Shown here in pieces: positions 50,585 through 59,486 of a stretch of DNA of 64,000 nucleotides (within the stretch, counting starts at the first letter, position 1; each line of letters opens with the position of its first letter). The stretch covers positions 1,488,001 to 1,552,000 of the forward strand of contig OW818662.1 of NCBI GenBank assembly GCA_942492915.1. Reading direction: 5' to 3'. The notes beneath the pieces were generated by a model that saw only the letters and a program-made list of their open reading frames with translations, was not told the origin of the DNA and did not search any database. Source of the stretch: Turneriella sp942492915 (GTDB lineage Bacteria > Spirochaetota > Leptospiria > Turneriellales > Turneriellaceae). The position numbers and the translations under genes were made by a program.

Positions 50585-51285
50585 TCTTTAAAAGTTGTCA
50601 ACGCAGCAAAAATCTTTTGCCTTTCAGCGTCGATAGCTTCTTTCGCGTAACCTTTCTCACGCATATAGACCAACCGACCCGGCCCCGCGCATACAGTTGT
50701 CGGCAGCCCCTGCCATTCGAATACCTGCCCCTGCAGCTGCTCGAGTTTTGCCTTATCTGTAAACACAAGACTAGCGGCTTTGCCGAAAATTAAGATTCCC
50801 TTAACTTTATATTGCTCTATATCGCTGCGCAGGTGCGAAAAGCAGTTCTGCAACAGCTCGGGATTCGCAAGAGCATCCCCCGCAAAATGACAGCGTAGCA
50901 CTTCGCGCACTACCGCTGCACCCGGCGTAAAGCCGAGAACCCGTTCGACCATGCGGTTGAAGAGCGCGTCTTCTTCTGCGTTCTGGTAGAAGCCGCCTCG
51001 GGGGCCCAAAAAGTCATTGTGGATGACCATCAGGTATGGTTCGGTCGGCCTCAAGGCTGCAAATTGGCCACGTTTATATGAAATCCGCTGCGCGCATAGA
51101 ACGCACGCGTTCTTGTCGAGCGTGCGCTCGACCAGTTTTTCTGAAACGACCGGCCTGAACGAAAAATCTGCTGATTCTGGGTCACTTTCGGAATCTTGCT
51201 GCCACAAGAAAAAGCGCCGCCCCGCCACGAGCGAACCAGCGGCTTTCAGAATATCAACAAATTCAGGGTAAAGGTCGACGCGCAA
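50563..51285 (-). CDS. Divergent uracil-DNA glycosylase-like Fe-S protein
   Basis: A 240-residue protein related to family 4 uracil-DNA glycosylases, with about 50 extra N-terminal residues. Four cysteines match the Fe-S ligands of that family in spacing: Cys61 and Cys64 (CVLC), Cys132 (VLRCH) and Cys148 (LLQNCFSHLRSDI). ILIFGKAASLVF and LPTTVCAGPGRLVYM correspond to the later motifs. However, the catalytic GEAPG loop is replaced by HNDFLGPRGG, so uracil removal is uncertain. A TTG start directly follows the DksA-like stop codon, so the two genes are coupled. Confidence 0.75.
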   Translation of the reverse strand: MRVDLYPEFVDILKAAGSLVAGRRFFLWQQDSESDPESADFSFRPVVSEKLVERTLDKNACVLCAQRISYKRGQFAALRPTEPYLMVIHNDFLGPRGGFYQNAEEDALFNRMVERVLGFTPGAAVVREVLRCHFAGDALANPELLQNCFSHLRSDIEQYKVKGILIFGKAASLVFTDKAKLEQLQGQVFEWQGLPTTVCAGPGRLVYMREKGYAKEAIDAERQKIFAALTTFKEKIIGEA

Positions 51286-51690
51286 TCAATCCAGATCTGG
51301 CATGCGCTGCAGGGTCTTCTTCTTGCGCATTTGCCTGTCGTATTGTTCTTGCGCAGCCAGCGTGCGCAGCGCTTCAGGCACCGCCTTCAGGCGGGCTTTA
51401 TTGATAACTTCGCCGGTGTCTACGCAAATACCATACGTCTTTTCTTTAATACGTTCGAGCGCTGCGTCGATTTCGTCAAGCCGCGCCCGGTCGACCTCAG
51501 ATAGTGACATGTTGAGTTCACGTTCGATGAGTTCAGTTGCGAGGTCAGCCATATCGCCGACTTCGTCTTTGTCTCCGGCAGTGAGTTCAGCCTCTTTGCC
51601 CTGGATCTCTTTAATGAGATGTTCTTTTTTTTCTGAAAGCTGCTCTTTAAACTCGGCGAGCTCTTTTGCCGAAAACGGAGATTTTGCCAT
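51286..51690 (-). CDS. DksA/TraR-like protein with degenerate zinc finger
   Basis: A 134-residue protein with the DksA layout: an N-terminal coiled coil with the DxxDxA tip motif (Asp46, Asp49, Ala51 in DMADLA) that acts in the RNA polymerase secondary channel, and a C-terminal globular region where YGICVDTGEVINKARLKAVPEA replaces the usual CxxC zinc finger (shown in part). Only Cys89 remains of the four ligands. DksA proteins modulate transcription with ppGpp. Cysteine-lacking forms exist and can work without zinc. It is followed immediately by the uracil-DNA glycosylase-like gene. Confidence 0.85.
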   Translation of the reverse strand: MAKSPFSAKELAEFKEQLSEKKEHLIKEIQGKEAELTAGDKDEVGDMADLATELIERELNMSLSEVDRARLDEIDAALERIKEKTYGICVDTGEVINKARLKAVPEALRTLAAQEQYDRQMRKKKTLQRMPDLD

Positions 51691-51721
51691 TCGCGGAACT
51701 TACGAATTAATCAGGTGACCG

Positions 51722-52612
51722 TCAAGTTTTTTTACCCTCGCTCGGGGCACGCTCACCGGGAGCCGCGTTGGCCAAAATTGCCTCGACAATCGGCAGGGCT
51801 TTTTCGTGGTTTCTGCGATGCGTCACGTAAAAACGCCGTTTGCGCACCAGAGCAGGCAGGCGTATCGCAGAAAGGCCTGGCTTCAGCGACAGTGCGGAGA
51901 TAAAACCGATGCCGAGGCCTGCCTCTATGCAGCGCACGGCTCCCGCGACGCTGCTCAGTTCCATGACGATACGCGGTGCAAATTTTTTGTCTACCGAATG
52001 GAAAATCGAGTCACTGATCTTTCTGATCGCCGACCCGGAATGAAACAGAATCCAGTCGCGCCCGCGCATTTTCTCCCATTCGGGCCGCCGAACCAGCGCA
52101 TCGTCGCTCTGTGCTGCCGGCAGAATCTCGTCTTCGAGCAGATAGCGGTTTGTGTAGGCTCCGTCACCGATAATCTCGGGTGAAAGTGCAAAATCCACCG
52201 TACCTTCGCGCAGCGCGCTCTTGATCTCGGTCAAATTACTTTCGCGCACCCTGAACCGCGTGTCGGGAAACCGTTTCTTTAGGTTTCCCATCAGGCCTGG
52301 AACAAAATGCGCGGCCAGCGTCTCACCCACAGCAAAGGTGACCTCTGACAGCGTCGGATTCGGCAAAAGCGCCAGTTCGATATCGGCAACCTGGCCCAAA
52401 ATCGCGGCTGCACGCGGCGCGAACATTTCGCCCGCTGCGGTGACCGCCATACCTTTGCGTGACCGCTCGAAAAGCCGCGTCTTGAGTTCGCGCTCGAGCA
52501 ACGCGATCTGTTGCGAAAGCGCTGGTTGAGTGACCGATAGATTTTCTGCGGCGAGCGAGATGCTGCCCGTGCGGTAAATTTCGGTAAAATACCTTAGCTG
52601 GCGGATTTCCAT
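51722..52612 (-). CDS. LysR-family transcriptional regulator
   Basis: A 296-residue regulator. The N-terminal winged helix-turn-helix is MEIRQLRYFTEIYRTGS with AAENLSVTQPALSQQIALLE; the C-terminal effector domain has two alpha/beta lobes starting about residue 90 (LSEVTFAVGETLAAHFVPGL). It is divergent from leuC, so it is a candidate regulator of leucine biosynthesis, as IlvY/LeuO-like proteins are elsewhere. A long perfect inverted repeat lies 8 bases before its start codon and may bind the protein or fold in its leader. Confidence 0.92.
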   Translation of the reverse strand: MEIRQLRYFTEIYRTGSISLAAENLSVTQPALSQQIALLERELKTRLFERSRKGMAVTAAGEMFAPRAAAILGQVADIELALLPNPTLSEVTFAVGETLAAHFVPGLMGNLKKRFPDTRFRVRESNLTEIKSALREGTVDFALSPEIIGDGAYTNRYLLEDEILPAAQSDDALVRRPEWEKMRGRDWILFHSGSAIRKISDSIFHSVDKKFAPRIVMELSSVAGAVRCIEAGLGIGFISALSLKPGLSAIRLPALVRKRRFYVTHRRNHEKALPIVEAILANAAPGERAPSEGKKT

Positions 52613-52620
52613 ATTTTCTT

Positions 52621-52657
52621 AACTAATACCTGAGAGCCTTGCTCTCAGGTATTAGTT
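52621..52657. promoter_or_regulatory. 17-base perfect inverted repeat between the LysR gene and leuC
   Basis: AACTAATACCTGAGAGC and GCTCTCAGGTATTAGTT form a perfect 17-base-pair palindrome around a 3-base loop, inside an AT-rich 109-base spacer. It could be an operator for the divergent regulator, a hairpin controlling its translation, or a terminator; T-rich sequence follows on the plus side. Candidate leuC promoter elements (TTGACT at 52688, TATGTT near 52710) follow it. Confidence 0.55.
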
Positions 52658-52721
52658 TTATTTATGGATATCATATCAATTATTTATTTGACTTATGTAA
52701 AATATGTGTTATGTTCTGAAC

Positions 52722-54173
52722 ATGGCAAAAACCTTATTCGAAAAAGTCTGGGAAACACACGTTGTTGACATCTGGTCAAACAGCAATGCGCCCAAGAAAG
52801 AAGAAAACAAGAACCTCATCTACATCGATCTGCACCTCGTGCATGAAGTGACGAGCCCGCAGGCATTCGACGGCCTGCGCATGAGCAAACGCAAGGTACG
52901 CCGGCCCGACCTGACCTTTGCAACGATGGACCACAACGTGCCTACTCGCAGCACGCGCATCGACAGCAATGGAAATCCGGTAGTCAAAGACCCGATCAGC
53001 GCAAAACAAATGGATTTTCTCAAACGCAACTGCGATGAATTCGGTGTACCCTGCTTCGACCTCAAGAGCTATAATCAGGGCGTGGTGCACGTCATCGGTC
53101 CCGAGCTGGGCCTGACGCTTCCCGGCAAAACAGTTGTGTGCGGCGATTCGCACACTTCAACGCACGGCGCCTTCGGCGCGCTCGCTTTCGGTATCGGCAC
53201 CTCTGAAGTCGAGCATGTACTCGCAACGCAGTGCCTCGTACAATCGAAGGCGAAAACAATGCGTGTCAACTTCAAAGGCAAACTCAACCCCGGCGTCTAT
53301 GCTAAGGACATGGTGCTCGCACTCATCGGCAAAATCGGGACAGCCGGTGCGACGGGTTTTGTGCTCGAATATGCTGGCGAAGCAATCGAAGCACTTTCTA
53401 TGGAAGGCCGCATGACAATCTGCAATATGTCGATCGAAGCCGGCGCACGTGCGGGCATGATCGCCCCGGACGACAAGACATTCGCTTACCTCGAAGGTCG
53501 TGAATATTGCCCGAAAGGTACCGATTGGGACAAAGCTGTGGCCTACTGGCGCACGCTGAAGACCGATGCCGGTGCAAAATTTGACGTCGAACTCGAAATC
53601 GACTGCAACACCCTCGCTCCGCAGGTTACATGGGGCACTTCACCCGGCATGGTCGTCGATGTGACCGCAAATATGCCGAAGCTTGCCGACGCCAAAGACG
53701 ATGTCGAGCGCGTCGGCATCAAAAAGGCCCTCGAATATATGGACTTCGCAGAAGGTGCGTCGATCGAATCTATCAAGCTCGATAAGATTTTTATCGGGTC
53801 GTGCACGAACTCCCGCATCGAAGATTTGCGCGAGGCCGCGAAAGTGATCAAGAACCGCAAAGTAGCTTCTTCGATCAAACTCGCAATGGTCGTGCCCGGC
53901 AGCCATCGCGTAAAAGACCAGGCCGAAAAAGAAGGCCTGCACGAAATATTCAAAGCCGCCGGTTTCGAATGGCGTGAGCCGGGCTGTTCGATGTGCCTGG
54001 CGATGAACGACGACGTGCTTGAACCGGGCGAACGCTGCGCCTCGACGTCGAACCGCAACTTTGAAGGCAGGCAGGGTAAAGGTGGCCGCACGTACCTCGT
54101 GTCACCTGCGATGGCCGCGCTTGCGGCAGTGCACGGTCACTTTGTAGACGCGCGTTCAGAGGTCACTGCGTGA
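52722..54173 (+). CDS. leuC: 3-isopropylmalate dehydratase large subunit
   Basis: A 483-residue aconitase-family subunit that carries the 4Fe-4S cluster and, with LeuD, isomerises 2-isopropylmalate to 3-isopropylmalate in leucine biosynthesis. The cluster cysteines are visible in FIGSCTNSRIEDL and EPGCSMCLAMN; VCGDSHTSTHGAFGALAFGIG and RNFEGRQGKGGRTYLVSP are further signatures. I use the ATG at 52722 (MAKTLFEKVWETH); an ATG at 52704 is in frame but adds atypical residues. leuD follows after 30 bases. Length is slightly above the E. coli enzyme (466). Confidence 0.97.
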   Translation: MAKTLFEKVWETHVVDIWSNSNAPKKEENKNLIYIDLHLVHEVTSPQAFDGLRMSKRKVRRPDLTFATMDHNVPTRSTRIDSNGNPVVKDPISAKQMDFLKRNCDEFGVPCFDLKSYNQGVVHVIGPELGLTLPGKTVVCGDSHTSTHGAFGALAFGIGTSEVEHVLATQCLVQSKAKTMRVNFKGKLNPGVYAKDMVLALIGKIGTAGATGFVLEYAGEAIEALSMEGRMTICNMSIEAGARAGMIAPDDKTFAYLEGREYCPKGTDWDKAVAYWRTLKTDAGAKFDVELEIDCNTLAPQVTWGTSPGMVVDVTANMPKLADAKDDVERVGIKKALEYMDFAEGASIESIKLDKIFIGSCTNSRIEDLREAAKVIKNRKVASSIKLAMVVPGSHRVKDQAEKEGLHEIFKAAGFEWREPGCSMCLAMNDDVLEPGERCASTSNRNFEGRQGKGGRTYLVSPAMAALAAVHGHFVDARSEVTA

Positions 54174-54203
54174 CCTCGGAGCCCGATTTAAGGAGAAAGA
54201 ACA

Positions 54204-54806
54204 ATGGAAAAGTTTAAAACAGTAACTTCAAAGGCAGCCCCACTTGACATGCCTAACGTTGACACCGACCAGATTATACCGAAAAATTTCTTAAAGCGTG
54301 TCGAGCGCACCGGCTTCGGCCAGTTCTTGTTCAATGACTGGCGCTTCAAAGACGATGGCAGCGAGAATGCCGACTTTGCGCTGAACAAACCAGAGCACAA
54401 AGGTGCCCGTATACTGCTCGCCCGCGATAACTTTGGCTGCGGCTCGTCGCGCGAACATGCTCCCTGGGCATTGCTCGACTATGGCTTTCAGGTCATCATC
54501 GCGCCTTCGTTCGCGGACATCTTTCACAACAACTGCTTTCAGAACGGTATTCTGCCGATCGCGCTCAGCGCGGCTGACGTCGAAGAACTGTTTCAGGCGG
54601 TGGCTAAAGATGCGCAAACAGCGTTTACGATTGACCTCGAAGCGAAGACCATTTCATTTGCGGGCAAAGTTACAGCGTTCAACCTTGCCGAACCTATGCG
54701 CCAGAAGCTGCTGCAGGGGCTCGACGACATCGGCTGGACTTTGCAGTTTGACAAAGAGATCGCTGCACACGAGAAATCCTTCTCTGCTGGGATAGCTGTC
54801 GGCTGA
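54204..54806 (+). CDS. leuD: 3-isopropylmalate dehydratase small subunit
   Basis: A 200-residue swivel-domain partner of LeuC. It contains PNVDTDQIIPKNFLKRVERTGFG (shown in part as DTDQIIPKNFL), GCGSSREHAPWALLDYGF and NNCFQNGILPI. A strong ribosome-binding site (AAGGAG) precedes the ATG. It is the last gene of the leuCD pair and is followed after 8 bases by the convergent kelch lipoprotein gene. Confidence 0.97.
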   Translation: MEKFKTVTSKAAPLDMPNVDTDQIIPKNFLKRVERTGFGQFLFNDWRFKDDGSENADFALNKPEHKGARILLARDNFGCGSSREHAPWALLDYGFQVIIAPSFADIFHNNCFQNGILPIALSAADVEELFQAVAKDAQTAFTIDLEAKTISFAGKVTAFNLAEPMRQKLLQGLDDIGWTLQFDKEIAAHEKSFSAGIAVG

Positions 54807-54814
54807 TTATTTGA

Positions 54815-56458
54815 CTACGGTGGAGTGTACTCGCCCAACTCACCCGTAGTCATATTGACTGCGTAAAAGCGGCCGTTGACAACGGCCCCACCGAAGCTGC
54901 CCAGATTTGCGTTCTTTGTGGCACGGTTTGTAAATGTATTTGTGGGTTGGTCGTACTCCCTGAAAATCGTATCTGCCGAGTATGCGGAGTATATCTTGCC
55001 GGCAATCACGCCCGTTGAAAGAGGTTTTACCCCTGGGCTCACTGTCGCCGCAAGAGTTGTCCATATATTGCCGACCGGATCGTATTCTTCGACGCTCGCC
55101 GGGTTAAAGTATGTGACAAAATCTGGGCTCCAATGCCCGCCCATTGCATAGAGTTTACCACCTAGTGACGTCAGTGCCACACCTTCGCGCTGGTTCGCCA
55201 TGGGTGCACGGCCAAGCCAGGTGTTACCAACCGGATCGAATCGTTCTACAGTCGCGTAAAAAGCCCCGTTATACCCGCCGGCAGCATAAATAAATCCACC
55301 GACTTCCGCTGCCCCCAATCCATAGCGCCCTGTCGGCATAGCCGCACAGGTGCCGCCGCAGTTAGTCCAGGCGTTGCCGACAGTATCGTATTCGAAGACT
55401 GTCGTATTTCCGCTGCAACCGGCGGCGCAGCCACCGATCACGTAGATTTTGTTGTTGAACGTGGCGATGCCGAACTCGCTGCGTTGGGCCGGCAAATTTG
55501 CGCGGGCAGTCCAGGTGTTTGTCGCCGGGTCGTACATCTGATTGGTTCCTGCGGCGTCTCCGCCGATTGCATAAACTTTTGTGCCAACGGCAATGAGGCC
55601 GCCCTGATTCGACCTCACGGTCGGCATCGGAGTACGTGTCATCCACACGTCGCCCTGCGTGGTGAAGCCGGTAGATGTATAGGTCGCCGATAACGGCTGT
55701 CCGCCTGTACTCATGATTGCAGTGCTCAATCGCACACGGTACATTGTCTTGGGTTCAAGCCCCGTCACCGGGTTAATTGTCATCAGCGTCTGGCCGCCGC
55801 CATAGCCGAGCGACACTATACCGATGCAGGTCACAAAACCATCGAGACTCAGTTGAACCGAACCGCTGCAGGCGCCGTTGGTGCCAGTAAAAGTCGGGGT
55901 ACCGGTGTTTAGTTGTACGTTAAACGTCACCTGCGGAGCTGTGCCGAGCGGGATACCCGTGGCACCGTCGAGCGGAGAAATTGAAACCACATTAAGAGCG
56001 GGAGGCGATTCGGTGGTAAATCCGGCTGCATTATACGCAGCTGCAAGCGGTGCGGCCGTTGTGCTTTGTACGGTGGTAAGAACCTTCACCTGATATAAAG
56101 TATTGTAAGAAAGCGCAGCCACGGGTGTGAGCGTTAGCTGAAGCTGCGGGCCATCCCATACAGATGCGACGCCGATGCACGTCGCAAAACTGTCAGAGCT
56201 GATTTGTATGTTTCCCAAACACGCGCCTGTCGCTGCATTCTGAGCGACGCTGCCGACAGCCACCGCCTGACTAAATGTTATGGTCACTGTTGACCCCACC
56301 GCGATGTTTACGGCACCATCAGCCGGATTCATTGCTGTGACGACGAACCCGATAGGTTGAACTGCCTTTGTGGTCTCTGCTATGTTTTCTGGCCAGGTGA
56401 ATTGTCTGCAGCCCAGCGACACAAAAATGAGTGCGCAGCCGAAAACGAATACTCTCAT
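54815..56458 (-). CDS. Lipoprotein with two Ig-like (Big_5) domains and kelch repeats
   Basis: A 547-residue lipoprotein; signal MRVFVFGCALIFVSLGC with lipidated Cys17. Two bacterial Ig-like/SbsA-type domains (NPADGAVNIAVGSTVTITFS and SPLDGATGIPLGTAPQVTFN) span about residues 35-265, followed by six kelch repeats (KVYAIGGDAAGTNQMYDPAT, KIYVIGGCAAGC, FIYAAGGYNGAF, KLYAMGGH) forming a beta-propeller. It is probably displayed on the cell surface and binds a polymer or host/matrix ligand. It is 2 bases downstream of the CsgG-like/barrel gene and probably cotranscribed. Confidence 0.85.
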   Translation of the reverse strand: MRVFVFGCALIFVSLGCRQFTWPENIAETTKAVQPIGFVVTAMNPADGAVNIAVGSTVTITFSQAVAVGSVAQNAATGACLGNIQISSDSFATCIGVASVWDGPQLQLTLTPVAALSYNTLYQVKVLTTVQSTTAAPLAAAYNAAGFTTESPPALNVVSISPLDGATGIPLGTAPQVTFNVQLNTGTPTFTGTNGACSGSVQLSLDGFVTCIGIVSLGYGGGQTLMTINPVTGLEPKTMYRVRLSTAIMSTGGQPLSATYTSTGFTTQGDVWMTRTPMPTVRSNQGGLIAVGTKVYAIGGDAAGTNQMYDPATNTWTARANLPAQRSEFGIATFNNKIYVIGGCAAGCSGNTTVFEYDTVGNAWTNCGGTCAAMPTGRYGLGAAEVGGFIYAAGGYNGAFYATVERFDPVGNTWLGRAPMANQREGVALTSLGGKLYAMGGHWSPDFVTYFNPASVEEYDPVGNIWTTLAATVSPGVKPLSTGVIAGKIYSAYSADTIFREYDQPTNTFTNRATKNANLGSFGGAVVNGRFYAVNMTTGELGEYTPP

Positions 56459-56460
56459 AC

Positions 56461-57873
56461 TCAGAACCTAACAACCGTAGCGAGTGTTGCCCCCAGGAAA
56501 AGCGCCGGCGCTTGGGCATCTATCACATACTGCGCATGAGTATTGAGCGTAAAGCCCCACGAGGGTGAAACAAGGTAGCTGAATATCAGACCCGAACCGG
56601 CAGCGGGCAGCAGAACGTTGAACACTCCTGCTGCTGCCTTGATTTCTGCAGTAAAAATGCCTCCGAGAACATAAGGCTGTATGGCGAATTTTCCTGATGA
56701 AAATGTGTGGCCGAGGCCTGCCATTGCGCTACCGCCTAACATCTGCGAAACGTTTTCTTTCTTGAAACCATAATATGCCTCAAGTTGAAGGTGCGGTTCG
56801 AAATACCGCCACACGCGCAAAGAAGCGTGCACATTCATACCCGTCATCACCCCAAGACGATCACCCGAAGTCAGAAATCCTTTGCTCACGGCGGCACCCC
56901 AATGCAGCGCAAACCGTGGATCGCCGCCGGCGTCCTTTCGAATTTCGACTTTGGCGCGCACTTTTTCTTCGACCTCGGCGATCTGTTTCGCGCGCTCTTC
57001 AGGCGAAGCATTGACCGCGTACGATACCTGCGCAGATTTCGCGGCGCCAATCGCGGTGATATTTACCTTGTTATCGCTGACGAGCACGATCATCGCGTTG
57101 CTGACGCCATAGTTCTCAAGCCAAAGCTGCAGCTTCGTGCGTTCGCGCTTCTTCGCATAACCGAGCGAGATCTGCTGCTCACGCTCCACTACCCGGTATT
57201 CATCAAAAAACTCGAATATGGTGAGGTAGCGGCCGGGTGATTTGGCGGAGAGTTCAACCTTCAGATTTTCGAGCTCTTGCCGGGCCTGTTGTTCTTCTGC
57301 GTCGGTAGAGTATGAAGGCACCAGAACCAATAACTTTAGTTTCTTCTTCGTCGCGCCTTCTTGATTCGATTGCAGCGCGAAGCGATAGATTTCTGAGACA
57401 ATACCCGCAGCCATCTGGTCGATGTTCTTAAAGATTCTCGCGTTCAGAGGCGTTCGGTTCTCAACCCGACCAATAACGCGCTTACCCGCCGCGTTGTAGA
57501 TTATTGCATCGAGCACCAGCTCATCGGCCGCTTCATCGGGATAAAAATTTCCATAGATAAGGATATCTGCCTGAGAGAGGGTTGAGATTTTTTCTGCATC
57601 TTCGCGCGAATAGCCCGTTGGTCCCGGTGAAACCTGACCCGCTGCAGCCTGAACTTTGTCTTCGTCGAGCCGCTGGTATTCGAACCTCGCCTTCATCGAA
57701 GTATCAATTGCGTCAGGCAAACTCTGCTCTACCCAACCAAAATCGCTGCTGCCGGTATTGTTGATGAACTTTACGATGCCGACGCGTGCAAGGTCATTTG
57801 CACTCTGATCAGCGGCTAAAATCGGATACGCGAACAGTACTCCGAGCAACAATATGTGCCAAAGCTTGCGCAT
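56461..57873 (-). CDS. CsgG/TolB-like N-terminal domain fused to an outer-membrane-like barrel
   Basis: A 470-residue exported protein (signal MRKLWHILLLGVLFAYPILA). Residues about 25-160 resemble a CsgG/TolB N-terminal fold (VGIVKFINNTGSSDFGWVEQ, SQADILIYGNFYPDEA). A helical, Glu/Arg-rich middle follows (PEERAKQIAEVEEKVRAKVE). The last 150 residues have alternating strands (RFALHWGAAVSKGFL, ASLRVWRYFEPHLQLEAYYG) ending in a terminal Phe (ATLATVVRF), as in membrane barrels. It may be anchored in the outer membrane. The downstream kelch lipoprotein could be its partner. Confidence 0.65.
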   Translation of the reverse strand: MRKLWHILLLGVLFAYPILAADQSANDLARVGIVKFINNTGSSDFGWVEQSLPDAIDTSMKARFEYQRLDEDKVQAAAGQVSPGPTGYSREDAEKISTLSQADILIYGNFYPDEAADELVLDAIIYNAAGKRVIGRVENRTPLNARIFKNIDQMAAGIVSEIYRFALQSNQEGATKKKLKLLVLVPSYSTDAEEQQARQELENLKVELSAKSPGRYLTIFEFFDEYRVVEREQQISLGYAKKRERTKLQLWLENYGVSNAMIVLVSDNKVNITAIGAAKSAQVSYAVNASPEERAKQIAEVEEKVRAKVEIRKDAGGDPRFALHWGAAVSKGFLTSGDRLGVMTGMNVHASLRVWRYFEPHLQLEAYYGFKKENVSQMLGGSAMAGLGHTFSSGKFAIQPYVLGGIFTAEIKAAAGVFNVLLPAAGSGLIFSYLVSPSWGFTLNTHAQYVIDAQAPALFLGATLATVVRF

Positions 57874-58117
57874 AGATTCAGGCCTTAAGAATCAAAGTTG
57901 AACATTTTGTCAACAGCCAACCTGCATACGCTATTGGACGCCCCGAGGGACGATATGGCAACAAAAAAGCGGGCGGTGAGGAATATCACGAAATACAATG
58001 AATCGAGGTGTCGGATTCATTCACGTCGCAATTGTGACCGCAGGCCGTCATACAGTGACGCCCATCTGCACCCGCGGCTAGCGAATCAGACACTATTCAG
58101 ACAAAGGGGAAAATTCG

Positions 58118-59482
58118 ATGCGAAGAACCAAGGTATTTCTCCAGGCAGCCCTTGCGGCCGCAATTATTGCCGCATCTATCGCTCTTTTTTGGCATAACTA
58201 TTACCTGCCGCAGAAATACGCCCGGTTAACAGAAAAACTTCTGCAAACCATCACAACAACTCTGGACGATGACGCCTATGCAGGGCAGGTTGTGCATATT
58301 GCAATACCGGGCACCGAGCTCAATGAGCAAAACCGTAAGGTTATCAGCGACATGAAGCCAGGCGGCATCATCTTTTTTGGCTTCAATCTGCAAGATGCGG
58401 AGCAGATCAGAAAATTCACGGGCGACCTGCAGAAGCTCGCTTCTGAGCTGAAATTGCCACCGTTCATGATCTCAACCGATCAGGAAGGTGGTTATGTGAA
58501 ACGGGTGCGCGATGGCGTCTTGCAGACGCCACCGGCGCGTAACCTTGGCGACACTGGTGATGCGAATCTGTGCCTGTCTACAGGTTATGTGGTGAGCCGC
58601 GATCTAGGAAAACTCGGCATCAATGTTTTTTTTGCGCCGATCGTCGACATCAATAACAATCCTCAAAATCCCGTGATTGGCCTCAGAAGTTTCGGCACCA
58701 CCATTAAGGCGGTGGTAGACTGTGCTTTGCCGTTTGAACAAGGCGCGCGCCAGGCGTATGCCGAAGGTGGAGCGATGCCTGTGATCAAACATTTTCCCGG
58801 ACACGGAGATACCCATGTCGACAGCCATTGGTCGCTGCCGGTGATCGACAAGAAGCTCGATGAACTTCGCGCTTTTGAATTGGTGCCGTTTCAGAAGTCT
58901 ATTGAGTCAGGCGCGCCCGCAGTCATGACGGCGCATATTCTCTATCCGCAGGTCGACCCGGCCGCGCCCGCGACGCTATCTGCCAAATGGCTCACAACGA
59001 CGCTGCGCGATGACCTGAAATTCAATGGAGTCGTCTTCACTGACGCGATGGAGATGAGCGCGCTCAGCAAGCATTACGCCGAGGTCAATCGTCCGGTAAC
59101 GGCGATCAAGGCGGGCGCGGATATCATGCTCTACACTTCGTGGCAAGATGATCCACCACTCGCACGAAAGAGCATCGTCAATGCAATGGCGTCGGGTGAT
59201 TTGCCGCGCGCAGGCAGCAAACAGACCGGCGCGTCGCCTCTCGAACGCGCGGTCAGAAACCAGCTGATTGCGAAATTGCCTTATGTTGATTTGAAACAAT
59301 ACCTGGCCCTTGAAGAAGCAGAATGGTACGGGCAATACCGCGCAGGACAGACTAAAAAACTAATTCACCCGATACCCTACGACACCGCAGCTCTGCAACA
59401 GAAATTCGCGCAGATTAAATGGTCGCCGTCGAAAAAAAAAGGCGGCCCGATCTGGCTTGCGGGACGCAAGAACACTAAATAG
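58118..59482 (+). CDS. nagZ: Glycoside hydrolase family 3 beta-N-acetylhexosaminidase
   Basis: A 454-residue GH3 enzyme that removes GlcNAc from peptidoglycan fragments. An N-terminal hydrophobic helix (VFLQAALAAAIIAASIALFW) makes it membrane-anchored or secreted, unlike cytoplasmic NagZ. Motifs are STDQEGGYVKRV, KHFPGHGDTHVDSH (the His/Asp dyad, residues 224-237) and VVFTDAMEMSAL with the nucleophile Asp309. The ATG at 58118 follows AGGGGA. The upstream 244-base gap 57874-58117 holds no gene I can support. Lipoprotein status is not seen. It ends 5 bases before the convergent sulfatase. Confidence 0.9.
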   Translation: MRRTKVFLQAALAAAIIAASIALFWHNYYLPQKYARLTEKLLQTITTTLDDDAYAGQVVHIAIPGTELNEQNRKVISDMKPGGIIFFGFNLQDAEQIRKFTGDLQKLASELKLPPFMISTDQEGGYVKRVRDGVLQTPPARNLGDTGDANLCLSTGYVVSRDLGKLGINVFFAPIVDINNNPQNPVIGLRSFGTTIKAVVDCALPFEQGARQAYAEGGAMPVIKHFPGHGDTHVDSHWSLPVIDKKLDELRAFELVPFQKSIESGAPAVMTAHILYPQVDPAAPATLSAKWLTTTLRDDLKFNGVVFTDAMEMSALSKHYAEVNRPVTAIKAGADIMLYTSWQDDPPLARKSIVNAMASGDLPRAGSKQTGASPLERAVRNQLIAKLPYVDLKQYLALEEAEWYGQYRAGQTKKLIHPIPYDTAALQQKFAQIKWSPSKKKGGPIWLAGRKNTK

Positions 59483-59486
59483 CGCC

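Noticed and set aside
57898..58197. A 99-residue plus-strand frame before the GH3 gene
   Set aside because: It runs into the GH3 signal region in another frame, has no family resemblance and weak start signals.
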